Position numbers and translations under genes: made by a program. A model generated the notes under the pieces. It was not told the DNA's origin and did no database searches. It was given only the letters and a program-made list of their open reading frames with translations. From positions 1-64,000 of the forward strand of contig CAYQUX010000007.1 of the NCBI GenBank assembly GCA_964420995.1: DNA of 64,000 bases. The letters are read 5' to 3'. Source of the DNA: Leptolinea sp964420995 (GTDB lineage Bacteria > Chloroflexota > Anaerolineae > Anaerolineales > Anaerolineaceae). This document shows positions 17,178-25,777 of this stretch, one piece after another; the stretch's first letter is position 1; each line of letters begins with the position of its first letter.

Positions 17178-18239
17178 TTAATCCTCCAGCAGATAAGCCA
17201 TCAGCCAGCGGGTGGTGGCCAGCAGCGCATCCAGGTGGGTGCGTTCATAATGATGGGACGCGTCTACACCGGGGCCGATCAACGCCACAGCCAGGTCAGC
17301 GCCCGCCTGCCAGGCGGCTTCACCGTCTGAACCGTAGTGCGGGTAGATGTCCGTCCTGTAATCGATCTCATATTTTTCGGCAATATGCCGCAGGCGGTTG
17401 GAAAATTCATGATGGTAGGGGCTGTGGGAATCTTTCACACAGATGGTCGTGTGGTATTCGTCGGAATTCTGCCCCTCACCCACCGCGGCCATATCCACAG
17501 TCAGCAGTTCGACAGTATCCGCCGGGATACCGACGGCTCCCCCATGCCCCACCTCTTCAAAGTTGGAGAAGTACAACGCCGTGCGCTGCGCCGGTTTCAG
17601 GCCGGCGGCATGGATGGCCTTCACCGACGCCAAAATGCAGGCTGCGCAGGCTTTGTCATCCAGATGCCGCGAACGGATGAACCCGTAGGTCACCTCCACG
17701 CGCGGGTCAAAAGCCACAAAATCACCAACCTCAATGCCAAGTTTGCGGGTTTCATCGGCAGTGGTGACCTTTGCGTCAAGACGCACTTCCATGTTGGTCT
17801 CATCGCGTTTGGCGTCCCACTCTTCCTTAATATAGACATGCATGGACGCCTTGTTGAACATCAGGCTGCCGCGGATTGTTTGCCCGCCAAAGGTGAAAAC
17901 GGTCACCCCTTCCGCTTCCACACTGTTCCAGTTCAGGCCGCCCACAGCCGACAGGCGCAGGCGGCCGTTGGGTTTGATCTCCTTGACCACCGCGCCGAGG
18001 GTATCCAGGTGGGCGGTCAACGCGCGGGGACTGTCCGCATTCACGCCCGGCCAGATGGCCGTCAGCCCGCCCTTGCGGGTGTTCTTGAGAGACAATTCGG
18101 GGTAGTTATTCAGTTCATCTTCAACAAAAACGACAGCCCGGTGTGCGAAACCGGTCGGGCTGGGCGTGTTCAATAACCCGGTGAGAGTTTTGACCAGATA
18201 GGCTTCATCAATGGCGGGAAGGGTTCGCGCGGCGTTCAT
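17178..18239 (-). CDS. M42-family metallopeptidase (glutamyl aminopeptidase-like)
   Basis: 353 residues. Dinuclear zinc ligands and catalytic residues of the M42 family are in place: AHLDT (H77, D79), RHLDDKA (D194), EEVGHGG (E228/E229), a VDMA Asp (D249) and a final DASHHYERTH histidine. A PDZ-like insert occupies about 90-170. These cytoplasmic enzymes trim N-terminal residues from peptides. The ATG overlaps the stop of the thioesterase gene (ATGA), so the two are translationally coupled. The frame extends 12 codons upstream into that gene, which is unlikely to be used. Confidence 0.87.
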   Translation of the reverse strand: MNAARTLPAIDEAYLVKTLTGLLNTPSPTGFAHRAVVFVEDELNNYPELSLKNTRKGGLTAIWPGVNADSPRALTAHLDTLGAVVKEIKPNGRLRLSAVGGLNWNSVEAEGVTVFTFGGQTIRGSLMFNKASMHVYIKEEWDAKRDETNMEVRLDAKVTTADETRKLGIEVGDFVAFDPRVEVTYGFIRSRHLDDKACAACILASVKAIHAAGLKPAQRTALYFSNFEEVGHGGAVGIPADTVELLTVDMAAVGEGQNSDEYHTTICVKDSHSPYHHEFSNRLRHIAEKYEIDYRTDIYPHYGSDGEAAWQAGADLAVALIGPGVDASHHYERTHLDALLATTRWLMAYLLED

Positions 18240-18655
18240 TTCCAACCTTCGTGTAAAGCGATTTTTTCGCGCCATTCGTCAGGGATGGGACTGGTGGCAT
18301 GGGTGTGATAATCGTAGTGCACCATCACCGTCTCGGCTTTGGTCAGCACCGCGCCGGTGCCTTCGTCTTCGATCTGATACTCTAGAGTCATGCTCTTTGT
18401 ACCAAGTTTGGCCACACGCACCCCCACGCGGATCTTCTGGGTCAGGAAAATGGGCGCGATATACGAAACGTGCAAATCCGCCACGATCCAGCCCAGGTCA
18501 AAGTAGGACTCGCCGTCAAAAATGCCAAGCGCCTGGACGAAGTTGAATCGCGCCGTCTCAATGAAGGTCACTTCATGGGCGTGATTCACATGCCATTGTG
18601 GATCAATGTCACCATATCGAATTTGAATCTGGGTATAGAACTTGAATTCACTCAT
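18236..18655 (-). CDS. Acyl-CoA thioesterase, 4HBT hotdog family
   Basis: 139 residues. The hotdog start is RYGDIDPQWHVNHAHEVTF, with the D-x-D-x-x-x-H-V-N-H pattern of 4-hydroxybenzoyl-CoA thioesterase-like enzymes. It would hydrolyse acyl-CoA thioesters. The start at 18655 (MSEF) is chosen over 18688 because TATAAT lies 7 nt before it, implying a leaderless message; there is no ribosome binding site. It is divergent from the glucosidase gene and overlaps the M42 gene by 4 nt. Confidence 0.82.
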   Translation of the reverse strand: MSEFKFYTQIQIRYGDIDPQWHVNHAHEVTFIETARFNFVQALGIFDGESYFDLGWIVADLHVSYIAPIFLTQKIRVGVRVAKLGTKSMTLEYQIEDEGTGAVLTKAETVMVHYDYHTHATSPIPDEWREKIALHEGWK

Positions 18656-18662
18656 AGAGAAA

Positions 18663-18668
18663 ATTATA
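18663..18668 (-). promoter_or_regulatory. -10 box for leaderless thioesterase operon
   Basis: TATAAT on the reverse strand, seven nucleotides before the ATG at 18655. Confidence 0.5.
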
Positions 18669-18711
18669 CTGGAACGTAACGGTTTCATTCACACTTAAAA
18701 AAGGAAACAAA

Positions 18712-20475
18712 TTGGACACCCATCTGGATGAGCTAAAAAACCGCATAGATCTGGAACATATCCCCTTTACCGATAGGGGATCACGAATATTGGTGATGAA
18801 GAATGAATGTGGGCTCCTTGTCCGCCTTGCGGAACGCTGGTACAAGTTAACGCGCAGTATTTCCGCCTACCGGCAACGCCCGCCCATCATCAAAGAGTGG
18901 GTATTTATTGATGGGTTGGGGGAGACGTTAGAAGTGGAATTGGAGTCGCATCCTGACAGGTTGGTTTTCCAAACCTCCATCGGCGATTTCACGCTTGTGT
19001 TCAATGACCAGGAGACTTTGTTCCTTGATTTACCCAGATGCGCCTGCGGAGTGCGCTTTAAGGCGAACATGGACCTCGGGCAAACGGATCGGCGCGGGGG
19101 TATATTACGGGTAACCGGAGACATACGCCGAAACCTGGCGTATACCACCAATCGAACCATCCGGCTGAACCAATTGGATTGCACAGAAGCCAATGGACAG
19201 GTGGTTTCATTGGTATTCGGAGAAGGTAAAGGCGGGCTATTGATAAACCTGACCCCTCGTCTCGGATTCAACCGCTATGTCATGGACGCCGCCGGGATAC
19301 TGGATCGAGCACGGCAGCGCTGGGTGGATTGGTTCGCGAATATTCCGCATGTCCTGCCTGAATATCGCCAGCAGTACATGTACGCCTGGTGGTTGATGGC
19401 CGCGGGGATTATTTCATCACGTTTTTACACCACACGCGAAGTATTAACCCCATCCAAGATCCATTATGTGGGCGTATGGCAATGGGATGCCCTGTTCCAC
19501 GCGCTGGCCTACCGGTATGGACATCACCGCCTGGCCAAGGACCAGTTGCGTATTCTGCTGGATCACCAGCGTGAGGATGGCATGCTTCCGGATGCTGTTC
19601 ATGATGAAGGAACCATCACTCACCTCGATTTTCCCATTGATGCGGATGTTACCAAACCGCCGCTTCTGGCCTGGACGATCTGGAAGATCTATGAAACCAC
19701 CGGTGACCGGGAATTCCTGGAGGAGACCTACGAAGCAACGGCAAGGTGGATCAACTGGTGGCTGGAGAATAATGACCGCGATGGGGATGGACTGTGCGAG
19801 TATGGGCATCCTTTTTCTTCAGGGTTGGATGACAGTCCTCTGTGGGACGGCGGTATGCCGGTGTGTTCTCCGGACCTGAACGCCTACCTGGTGCTGCAAA
19901 TGCAGTGTCTGTCCAGAATCGCCGATGTGATCGGCGAGAAAAATGATATATCTGTATGGAAACTCAAAGCCGCCAATTTGCAGAAGAGGATTGAAGACTT
20001 AATGTGGGACGAAGAAGCCGGTATGTATCTCGCCCGCCGGGATCAGAAAGCCATCCGGCTGAAAACACCGTTCAACTTGTTTCCGCTGCTGACAGGGGAA
20101 TTAATGCCTGAGAAAGCTGCCCGGGTAGTAAAGCATATTTTCAATGAAGCAACTTTCTGGACGGAATTCCCGGTACCCAGTGTGGCAATAGACGAATCCA
20201 CCTTTGACGCGGAACAGATGTGGCGCGGACCATCGTGGGTGAATGTGAACTTCCTGCTGATAGAAGGCCTGACCCGGTCAGGATTTTTGGATGAAGCCAG
20301 CCGTCTGCGCAGGATCACACTGGAGAAATTGATGCTCCTGCCGGATTTTTATGAATACTACAATCCTTTGACTGGACAACCCGGGAAGAAAGCCGCGCCG
20401 ATCTTCGGCTGGTCTGCCGCGCTGTTTATTGATATGGCGCTGCAGGAAACGGCCGCTGCAGGGGTGCCTCGATAA
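18712..20475 (+). CDS. GH63-like alpha-glucosidase / (alpha/alpha)6 barrel hydrolase
   Basis: 587 residues with no signal peptide. The N-terminal beta region (about 1-190) is followed by an (alpha/alpha)6 barrel. Motifs typical of the GH63/trehalase-like clan are WQWDALFHAL (about 259), DGMLPD (about 290), GLDDSPLWDG (about 371) and WRGPSWVNVNFL (about 504). The acid and base are probably the Asp of GLDDSP and a Glu near the C-terminus. It likely removes glucose or mannosyl units from short cytoplasmic glycosides. The start is TTG at 18712 with AAAGGAAA upstream. Confidence 0.78.
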   Translation: MDTHLDELKNRIDLEHIPFTDRGSRILVMKNECGLLVRLAERWYKLTRSISAYRQRPPIIKEWVFIDGLGETLEVELESHPDRLVFQTSIGDFTLVFNDQETLFLDLPRCACGVRFKANMDLGQTDRRGGILRVTGDIRRNLAYTTNRTIRLNQLDCTEANGQVVSLVFGEGKGGLLINLTPRLGFNRYVMDAAGILDRARQRWVDWFANIPHVLPEYRQQYMYAWWLMAAGIISSRFYTTREVLTPSKIHYVGVWQWDALFHALAYRYGHHRLAKDQLRILLDHQREDGMLPDAVHDEGTITHLDFPIDADVTKPPLLAWTIWKIYETTGDREFLEETYEATARWINWWLENNDRDGDGLCEYGHPFSSGLDDSPLWDGGMPVCSPDLNAYLVLQMQCLSRIADVIGEKNDISVWKLKAANLQKRIEDLMWDEEAGMYLARRDQKAIRLKTPFNLFPLLTGELMPEKAARVVKHIFNEATFWTEFPVPSVAIDESTFDAEQMWRGPSWVNVNFLLIEGLTRSGFLDEASRLRRITLEKLMLLPDFYEYYNPLTGQPGKKAAPIFGWSAALFIDMALQETAAAGVPR

Positions 20476-20489
20476 TGGTACGACCTATG

Positions 20490-20868
20490 CCATCTTCCTG
20501 AAAGGGCATCGGGACGGTGTGAGCGGAGCGAAGGATCTCTCTTGTGATTAAGAGTACTCGACTATCCAAAAGATCACTTAAAGCATAAAGAGATGCTTCA
20601 CTTCGTTCAGCATGACTGCACACACTTCGTCGTCCTGAGCGAAGCGAAGGATCTCCCACGACAATAAGCACGCTTATCTATCCATGAGTACTCGATACGC
20701 ATAGCGAGATGCTTCCCTTCGGTCAGCATGACGGTTCATTTGTCATCCTCCCGGAAGGACACCGGGACGATGTGAGCGGAGCGAAGTATCTCTCATTTCC
20801 GTAAAGATACCTTTCCATACGCAAGTTCAATTTCCGCCATGGGAGATGCTTCGTTGCCTCAGCATGAC
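20490..20868. repeat. Three tandem long-hairpin repeats
   Basis: Three related units at about 20490-20615, 20631-20733 and 20742-20868. Each begins with a TCATCCT...GAGCGAAGCGAAGGATCTC-like arm and ends with GAGATGCTTC...GTTCAGCATGAC, its imperfect complement, separated by 40-70 variable bases. They fill the 20476-20920 gap; no other gene is seen there. A fourth, decayed right arm may lie at 20878-20900. A GIY-YIG nuclease gene follows directly. Confidence 0.85.
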
Positions 20869-20908
20869 GAGAGATATAGCGACGTTCGGTCAATATGACA
20901 ATTTGTTC

Positions 20909-20914
20909 TATAAT
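20909..20914 (+). promoter_or_regulatory. -10 box for leaderless GIY-YIG transcript
   Basis: TATAAT six nucleotides before the ATG at 20921, with no Shine-Dalgarno between. Confidence 0.5.
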
Positions 20915-20920
20915 CATTGA

Positions 20921-21220
20921 ATGTCCAGACGAACCTTTTACGTCTACATCATGGCAAGCAAATCTAGAGTCCTTTACACGGGGGTGACGAACGATATTTT
21001 CAGACGTGTGCAGCAACATAAAGAGAAAACTGTCCCCGGTTTTACCAGCCGGTACAACATAAATAACCTTGTCTATTATGAAGAACTTGCCGACCCGTAT
21101 ACTGCCATCGCTCGTGAAAAACAGATCAAAGGGTGGCTGCGCTCCAAAAAGATTGCCCTGATCGAAGATGAAAACCCCAACTGGCACGACCTTTCTGTTG
21201 ATTGGTTCGTAACCGCCTGA
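20921..21220 (+). CDS. GIY-YIG nuclease (COG2827-like)
   Basis: 99 residues. The two motif halves read Y-V-Y-I-M (7-11) and L-Y-T-G-V-T (18-23), followed by R28/R29, a His (H33) and a later Y-Y-E-E and AREKQIKGW. These form the single GIY-YIG endonuclease core, which cuts DNA using one metal. Stand-alone members of this type have no proven biological role. The protein lies immediately beside three long-hairpin repeats, a pairing worth attention. It has no ribosome binding site and starts 6 nt after TATAAT. dnaN follows 121 bp later. Confidence 0.85.
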   Translation: MSRRTFYVYIMASKSRVLYTGVTNDIFRRVQQHKEKTVPGFTSRYNINNLVYYEELADPYTAIAREKQIKGWLRSKKIALIEDENPNWHDLSVDWFVTA

Positions 21221-21341
21221 AATCCCACCTGTTCCTGGCACATCTCTTGCAAAATCATATCAATGAAAAACCCGGTCTAGTAGAAACGCCAGTCAGGTTG
21301 TATACTTTTTAATCAGACAAAATCTATTTTCGAGGAACCGT

Positions 21342-22469
21342 ATGAAGACCAACGTCTCTCAACAGCAACTTGCGCACGGGTTAAGCATTGTATCCAAGGC
21401 AGTCGCGGCTCGTAGCACCCTGCCGGTGTTGAGCAATATTTTGTTGGCCACCGATGACGGCCGCCTGCGCCTTTCTGCCACCAACCTGGAAGTCGGCATT
21501 ACCTGCTGGATAGGCGCGCAGATCATCGAAGACGGCTCCATCACGGTTCCCGCCCGCACCCTGGCTGACCTGGTCTCCACCCTTCCGGGTGATATGGTTT
21601 ACCTTGACCTAAACGCGCAAACCCAGACACTGAATATCAAATGCGGCTCTTCGAGCACAGATATCAAAGGGCTGGACGCGCAGGAATTTCCGCCCATGCC
21701 GGTCCCTGAACTGGAAAACGCGGTGGAATTGAATGTCACCGACTTCCGTGAAATGATCCAGCAGGTGGCTTTTTGTGCCAGCACAGATGATGCCCGCCCC
21801 GCTCTGCAGGGTGTCTCCTTCAACCTCAACGGCAGCGAGATTGTCATGGCGGCTACCGATGGATTCCGCATATCCGTGCGTAAATCCTCCCTGTCAAACC
21901 CGGTTCCTCAACCGGTAACGGCCATTATTCCGGCGCGCGCACTGAACGAACTCTCACGCATAGCGGCTGAAAACAATGATGTGATCAAGATGGTCATCCC
22001 TCAGGGCCGCGGGCAGGTGATCTTCCACCTGCCGGATGTCGAACTGGCCTCCCAGCTCATCGACGCCAACTTCCCGGATTACAAATTGATCATTCCCCAG
22101 AGCTGTAAAACCCGCACCATCCTGCCGACCCAATCCCTGCTGAAAGCCTGCCGCCAGGCCGAGGTTATCGCCCGCGACAGCAATAATGTCATCCGTCTGG
22201 ATATCGTCAATAACGAAAACGAACCCGGCCGCGTTGAAGTTCAAGCCACCTCCGAAGAAACCGGCGCCAGCGAGATCATCCTGGATGCCAGTGTGGATGG
22301 CCCCGCCCTGCCGATTGCCTTTAACGTGCGCTTCCTGCGGGAAGTGCTCGATGTGATCAAAACCCCCAATGTGGTTATTGAGACCACCTCCAACAACAGC
22401 CCGGGGGTGATCCACCCGGTAAACGATGAAAGCTTCCTGCACGTCATCATGCCCATGCACCTGGGGTAA
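21342..22469 (+). CDS. dnaN: DNA polymerase III beta subunit (sliding clamp)
   Basis: 375 residues, the normal DnaN length, comprising three similar clamp domains of about 125 residues. Typical landmarks include VSKAVAARSTLPVLSNILL near the N-terminus, ATDGFRIS near 175-181 and the C-terminal P-M-x-L tail. The protein forms the ring that tethers polymerase III to DNA. GAGG precedes the ATG by 6 nt. dnaA and recF are not adjacent, unlike the classical order, but two parS sites lie 2.5 kb downstream. Confidence 0.95.
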   Translation: MKTNVSQQQLAHGLSIVSKAVAARSTLPVLSNILLATDDGRLRLSATNLEVGITCWIGAQIIEDGSITVPARTLADLVSTLPGDMVYLDLNAQTQTLNIKCGSSSTDIKGLDAQEFPPMPVPELENAVELNVTDFREMIQQVAFCASTDDARPALQGVSFNLNGSEIVMAATDGFRISVRKSSLSNPVPQPVTAIIPARALNELSRIAAENNDVIKMVIPQGRGQVIFHLPDVELASQLIDANFPDYKLIIPQSCKTRTILPTQSLLKACRQAEVIARDSNNVIRLDIVNNENEPGRVEVQATSEETGASEIILDASVDGPALPIAFNVRFLREVLDVIKTPNVVIETTSNNSPGVIHPVNDESFLHVIMPMHLG

Positions 22470-22535
22470 GCAGACCCGCCTTCTGCCGGCGGTCCGGAAT
22501 TATCCGACTGATCCACGTCACAATCGAGGCACAGG

Positions 22536-24902
22536 ATGACCTTTACCTCTACATCATCTGACCGTTTGCTCAGTATGATGCTGACTCTGGGACAGTTCCC
22601 CATCCTCAGCAATCGCATTCGCATCCGCATGCGCCGCGAGCTGTTCACGCGCGGGTTGATCAGTCAGGCTGGATTTGAAGCCGAGGTGCGCGAAAAAGCC
22701 ATGCTTTCGCAGCGCCGCGAAGGCCTGCACAATCCAGTCTATGAAGAACCGAATGACATCTGGGAAACCCGGATCACCAAAGTACGCGACCAGTTAACCG
22801 ACCTGTACTTCAGCCAGCACCTGTCCTATTCGTTCTTTGAGCAAATCGTCAATGACGTGCTCAAGGAACGCGGGGTCGATAAAGACGAACAGGTGTTCTC
22901 AATAAATCCAGAGCTTGCCCCAATAGAACTTGTGTTCGAACAAGCCATGACCATTGATAAGATGCCAGCGGAAGACCGAACCCGCCTGGAAGCCCGCCTG
23001 CAGGAAGCCAAAGTTGTGCTGATCCGTACGATGATCAGCGACCAGTTGCGCTACATTAACATTGCCAAAGAATGGTTAAACCTGGAAGACCTGATCGAGA
23101 TCCGCCGCCGGAAGATCGGCGGCGGTCGCATTGGTGGAAAAGCGGCTGGCATGCTGCTGGCCGCCCGAGTGGTAAAGGAAAAAGCCAACCCTGAATTGCG
23201 TGCCGCCATCTGCACCCCTGAGTCTTATTACATCGGTTCCGATCTGCTCTATACCTTTATGGCCATCAACAACCTGTTCCACTGGAATGACCAAAAGTAT
23301 AAAACCGAACCGGAGATGCGCGAAGAGTATCCACAGGTGGTCAAAGAATTTATGGCCGGTGATTTTCCGCCGGATATTCTGGAAAAGCTGGTCAGCCTGC
23401 TGGTCAACGTGGGAACCGTACCTCTGATCGTGCGTTCATCCAGTTTGTTGGAAGATAACTTTGGCACCAGTTTTGCCGGCAAGTACGAGAGCATATTTCT
23501 TCCCAATCAGGGCAACCTGGAAGAAAACCTTCACGCTCTTTCCCAGGCCATCTCGCGGGTGTACGCCTCCACACTTAATCCCAATGCCCTGCTGTACCGG
23601 CGGGCCAAGGGATTGCAGGATTACGACGAACGCATGGCCATCCTCATCCAGACCGTGGTGGGTGAACGCCTGGGTGATTTCTACCTGCCGCACGGCGCCG
23701 GAGTGGCTTTCAGCCGTAACCTGTACCGTTGGTCGGAACAGATCAAAGCGGATGATGGTTTCCTGCGCCTGGTGTGGGGTCTGGGCACCCGCGCTGTTGA
23801 CCGCGTGGGAAATGACTACCCCCGGCTGGTGGCGCTCAGCCATCCCCTTTTGCGGCCATCGAGCAGCGCCAAGAACATCCGTAGATATTCGCAGCAATAC
23901 GTGGATGTGATCGACGTCAAAGAAAACAGTATGCGCACCCTGCCCATTCGGGAGGTATTGCAGACGAATTATTACCCGCTGCGTTACCTGGCACAAATCG
24001 ATGAAGAAGGTTACTTTGTCTCCCTGCGCTCCCGTCTGGTGGAGGGCGACCAGGCGCGGCTGGTATTGACCTTTGAAGATCTTCTGCGGCGTACGTACTT
24101 TGGCCGCCATATGCGCGACATGCTGCACCTGTTGGAAGAAAGTTATAAAGCACCGGTTGACCTTGAATTTGCCGTTCAGCTTTCTCCGGGCGAGAATGGC
24201 GGCGCCATTCTGTCCATCTTCCTGCTGCAATGCCGACCGCAGAGTCACCTCATGCGCGGCGAGCAGGTTCCCCTGCCGGAGAAATTGCCGGAAAAGGATA
24301 TTATCTTTTCCACAGAATTCGTGGTTCCTCAGGGATGGGTAGATGGGATCAAGTACGTGTTATTCGTACCGCCGGAAGGGTACTTCGCCCTGAATCCGCC
24401 TACCGACCGGGTAAAGCTGGCCCGCACCATCGGCCGTCTGAATTCAGTGTTGAAAGGCCAGGTGTTTATCTGTGTCGGGCCGGGACGCTGGGGAAGTTCA
24501 AATTCAGACCTGGGTGTGCCGATTGACTACGGGGATATCTACAATTCCCGCTCGCTGGTTGAACTGGCCGGGCAAGGAATCGGCCCCGCACCGGAACCTT
24601 CGCTGGGGACTCACTTCTTCCAGGACCTGATCGAATCGCAGATCTACCCGCTGGCGGTGTACCTGGAAGAAGAGACCAGCGTATTCAATCGTGATTTCTT
24701 CTATAAAACCCCCAACCGGGTCACGGAGTTCATCGATGTTGAGCCGGAAGTATTGCCCGCCCTTCACTTGATCAACGTGGACGACTACGCTGCCGGACAA
24801 ACCATCCGTATTGTCATGGATGATTCTGAAGGCAAAGCCGTGGCCTATCTTGATACCAAAAAGCGCGAAATTCCAATTTCTCCCATCGTTTTAAACCCTT
24901 AA
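22536..24902 (+). CDS. PEP/pyruvate-binding domain protein (PEP synthase-like)
   Basis: 788 residues. The N-terminal 190 residues are unassigned and largely helical. The middle holds the ATP-grasp-type nucleotide-binding region of PEP synthase and pyruvate phosphate dikinase: GGKAAGM (about 206-212) and R-S-S-S-L-L-E-D-N-F-G-x-S-F-A-G (about 300-315). No swivelling phospho-histidine domain (GG-x-x-S-H) and no C-terminal PEP-binding barrel are seen. It may therefore phosphorylate another substrate or act as a regulator. It follows dnaN by 66 bp and is probably cotranscribed. Confidence 0.72.
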   Translation: MTFTSTSSDRLLSMMLTLGQFPILSNRIRIRMRRELFTRGLISQAGFEAEVREKAMLSQRREGLHNPVYEEPNDIWETRITKVRDQLTDLYFSQHLSYSFFEQIVNDVLKERGVDKDEQVFSINPELAPIELVFEQAMTIDKMPAEDRTRLEARLQEAKVVLIRTMISDQLRYINIAKEWLNLEDLIEIRRRKIGGGRIGGKAAGMLLAARVVKEKANPELRAAICTPESYYIGSDLLYTFMAINNLFHWNDQKYKTEPEMREEYPQVVKEFMAGDFPPDILEKLVSLLVNVGTVPLIVRSSSLLEDNFGTSFAGKYESIFLPNQGNLEENLHALSQAISRVYASTLNPNALLYRRAKGLQDYDERMAILIQTVVGERLGDFYLPHGAGVAFSRNLYRWSEQIKADDGFLRLVWGLGTRAVDRVGNDYPRLVALSHPLLRPSSSAKNIRRYSQQYVDVIDVKENSMRTLPIREVLQTNYYPLRYLAQIDEEGYFVSLRSRLVEGDQARLVLTFEDLLRRTYFGRHMRDMLHLLEESYKAPVDLEFAVQLSPGENGGAILSIFLLQCRPQSHLMRGEQVPLPEKLPEKDIIFSTEFVVPQGWVDGIKYVLFVPPEGYFALNPPTDRVKLARTIGRLNSVLKGQVFICVGPGRWGSSNSDLGVPIDYGDIYNSRSLVELAGQGIGPAPEPSLGTHFFQDLIESQIYPLAVYLEEETSVFNRDFFYKTPNRVTEFIDVEPEVLPALHLINVDDYAAGQTIRIVMDDSEGKAVAYLDTKKREIPISPIVLNP

Positions 24903-24940
24903 AATTGGCTCCAGGAAGCCCGCTGTTAAAAAATCCCTGA

Positions 24941-24956
24941 TGTTTCACGTGAAACA
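24941..24956. promoter_or_regulatory. parS site 1 (ParB/Spo0J binding)
   Basis: TGTTTCACGTGAAACA, an exact match to the bacterial parS consensus palindrome. It lies between the PEP/pyruvate-binding protein gene and a terminator. Confidence 0.93.
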
Positions 24957-25017
24957 TGAGGATTCCATTTAAACCGGCCTTTCTGGTAGCTTGCCGCCTG
25001 AAACGCTATTTAATCAA

Positions 25018-25033
25018 TGTTTCACGTGAAACA
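25018..25033. promoter_or_regulatory. parS site 2 (ParB/Spo0J binding)
   Basis: A second exact TGTTTCACGTGAAACA, 77 bp from the first. parS sites cluster near replication origins and load ParB for chromosome segregation. Confidence 0.93.
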
Positions 25034-25041
25034 TAAACAAA

Positions 25042-25078
25042 AAGAAGCGCTGAACAGGCCGATCCGCGCTTCTTTTTT
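25042..25078 (+). terminator. Rho-independent terminator
   Basis: 9-bp stem AAGAAGCGC/GCGCTTCTT with a 15-nt loop and a six-T run. It ends the dnaN transcription unit just after parS site 2 and before the convergent sdpI-like gene. Confidence 0.75.
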
Positions 25079-25093
25079 GGGTTTTAACAACAA

Positions 25094-25750
25094 TTATTTG
25101 ACCAAATTGCTTCTTTCTATTTTACGAAATTCCAGATAAGAATACACCATGGTGATCAACGCAGACCCCACCGCCGTTACCAGCAGAACAAACGGGGTGG
25201 CCAGCGGGTAGATGATACAGGCAAGTGTGAGTATTCCGGAACCGATGAACAGCTTCCCGCCAAGTTGATGGGTTTTATCCCAAACTACATCGTTAGACAG
25301 AGTCCAGGGGGTTTTAATGCCAATGAAGAAATTGCGTTTCGCTTTCCTCAAGATCATACCAGTCAGGATGAAGAATAATCCAAAAGCCGGCGCAAGCATG
25401 GCATTCATGGAGAAATTCAAACCGAGGTTCCAGGCCATTGTCAGCCCATGCAGGTAATACATAAATCCTGCAAATCCCATTATGAACAGGTTGTATTCTG
25501 AGCGGAATTTCTCAACATTGACCTTTAAAGGATCAATGGATGGAATGGCTGCCAGTAGAAGTGAGAAACCTATGGCCATCAATGGCAGGAGGTACAAAGC
25601 CGTAAAGGAACTGCCATATCCATCCGCCTCTCCTTCCGCGTTCCAATGGGTGGCCAGCCGGGGACCCATGCTCTGTCCCAACACATAACTGCCGGCCAGC
25701 AGGATCAGTCCAACAACGATAATTCCGATCACTATATTGCGTGTTTTCAT
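25094..25750 (-). CDS. SdpI/DUF1648-family membrane protein
   Basis: 218 residues with six or seven TM helices. The first extracytoplasmic segment has the DUF1648 pattern A-T-H-W-N-A-E-G-E-A-D-G-Y (about 33-45), and the SdpI core follows as F-I-G-I-K-T-P-W-T-L-S-x-D-x-V-W-x-K-T-H. SdpI in Bacillus gives immunity to the SdpC killing factor and relays the signal to its regulator. Here it ends an operon with a GntR regulator and a slipin, 27 bp after the slipin gene. Confidence 0.82.
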   Translation of the reverse strand: MKTRNIVIGIIVVGLILLAGSYVLGQSMGPRLATHWNAEGEADGYGSSFTALYLLPLMAIGFSLLLAAIPSIDPLKVNVEKFRSEYNLFIMGFAGFMYYLHGLTMAWNLGLNFSMNAMLAPAFGLFFILTGMILRKAKRNFFIGIKTPWTLSNDVVWDKTHQLGGKLFIGSGILTLACIIYPLATPFVLLVTAVGSALITMVYSYLEFRKIERSNLVK

Positions 25751-25777
25751 TCTCTCTCAATTTCTTTCTTTTATTGT

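Noticed and set aside
20490..20868. CRISPR array
   Set aside because: The units are inverted-arm hairpins of 100-127 bp with unequal spacing, not short direct repeats with unique spacers, and no cas genes are near.
20723..21241. Reverse-strand open frame of 172 codons
   Set aside because: It covers the hairpin repeats and runs antisense to the GIY-YIG gene, whose motifs are clear.
22241..22648. Reverse-strand frames over dnaN
   Set aside because: Shadows of dnaN, which is full length and conserved.
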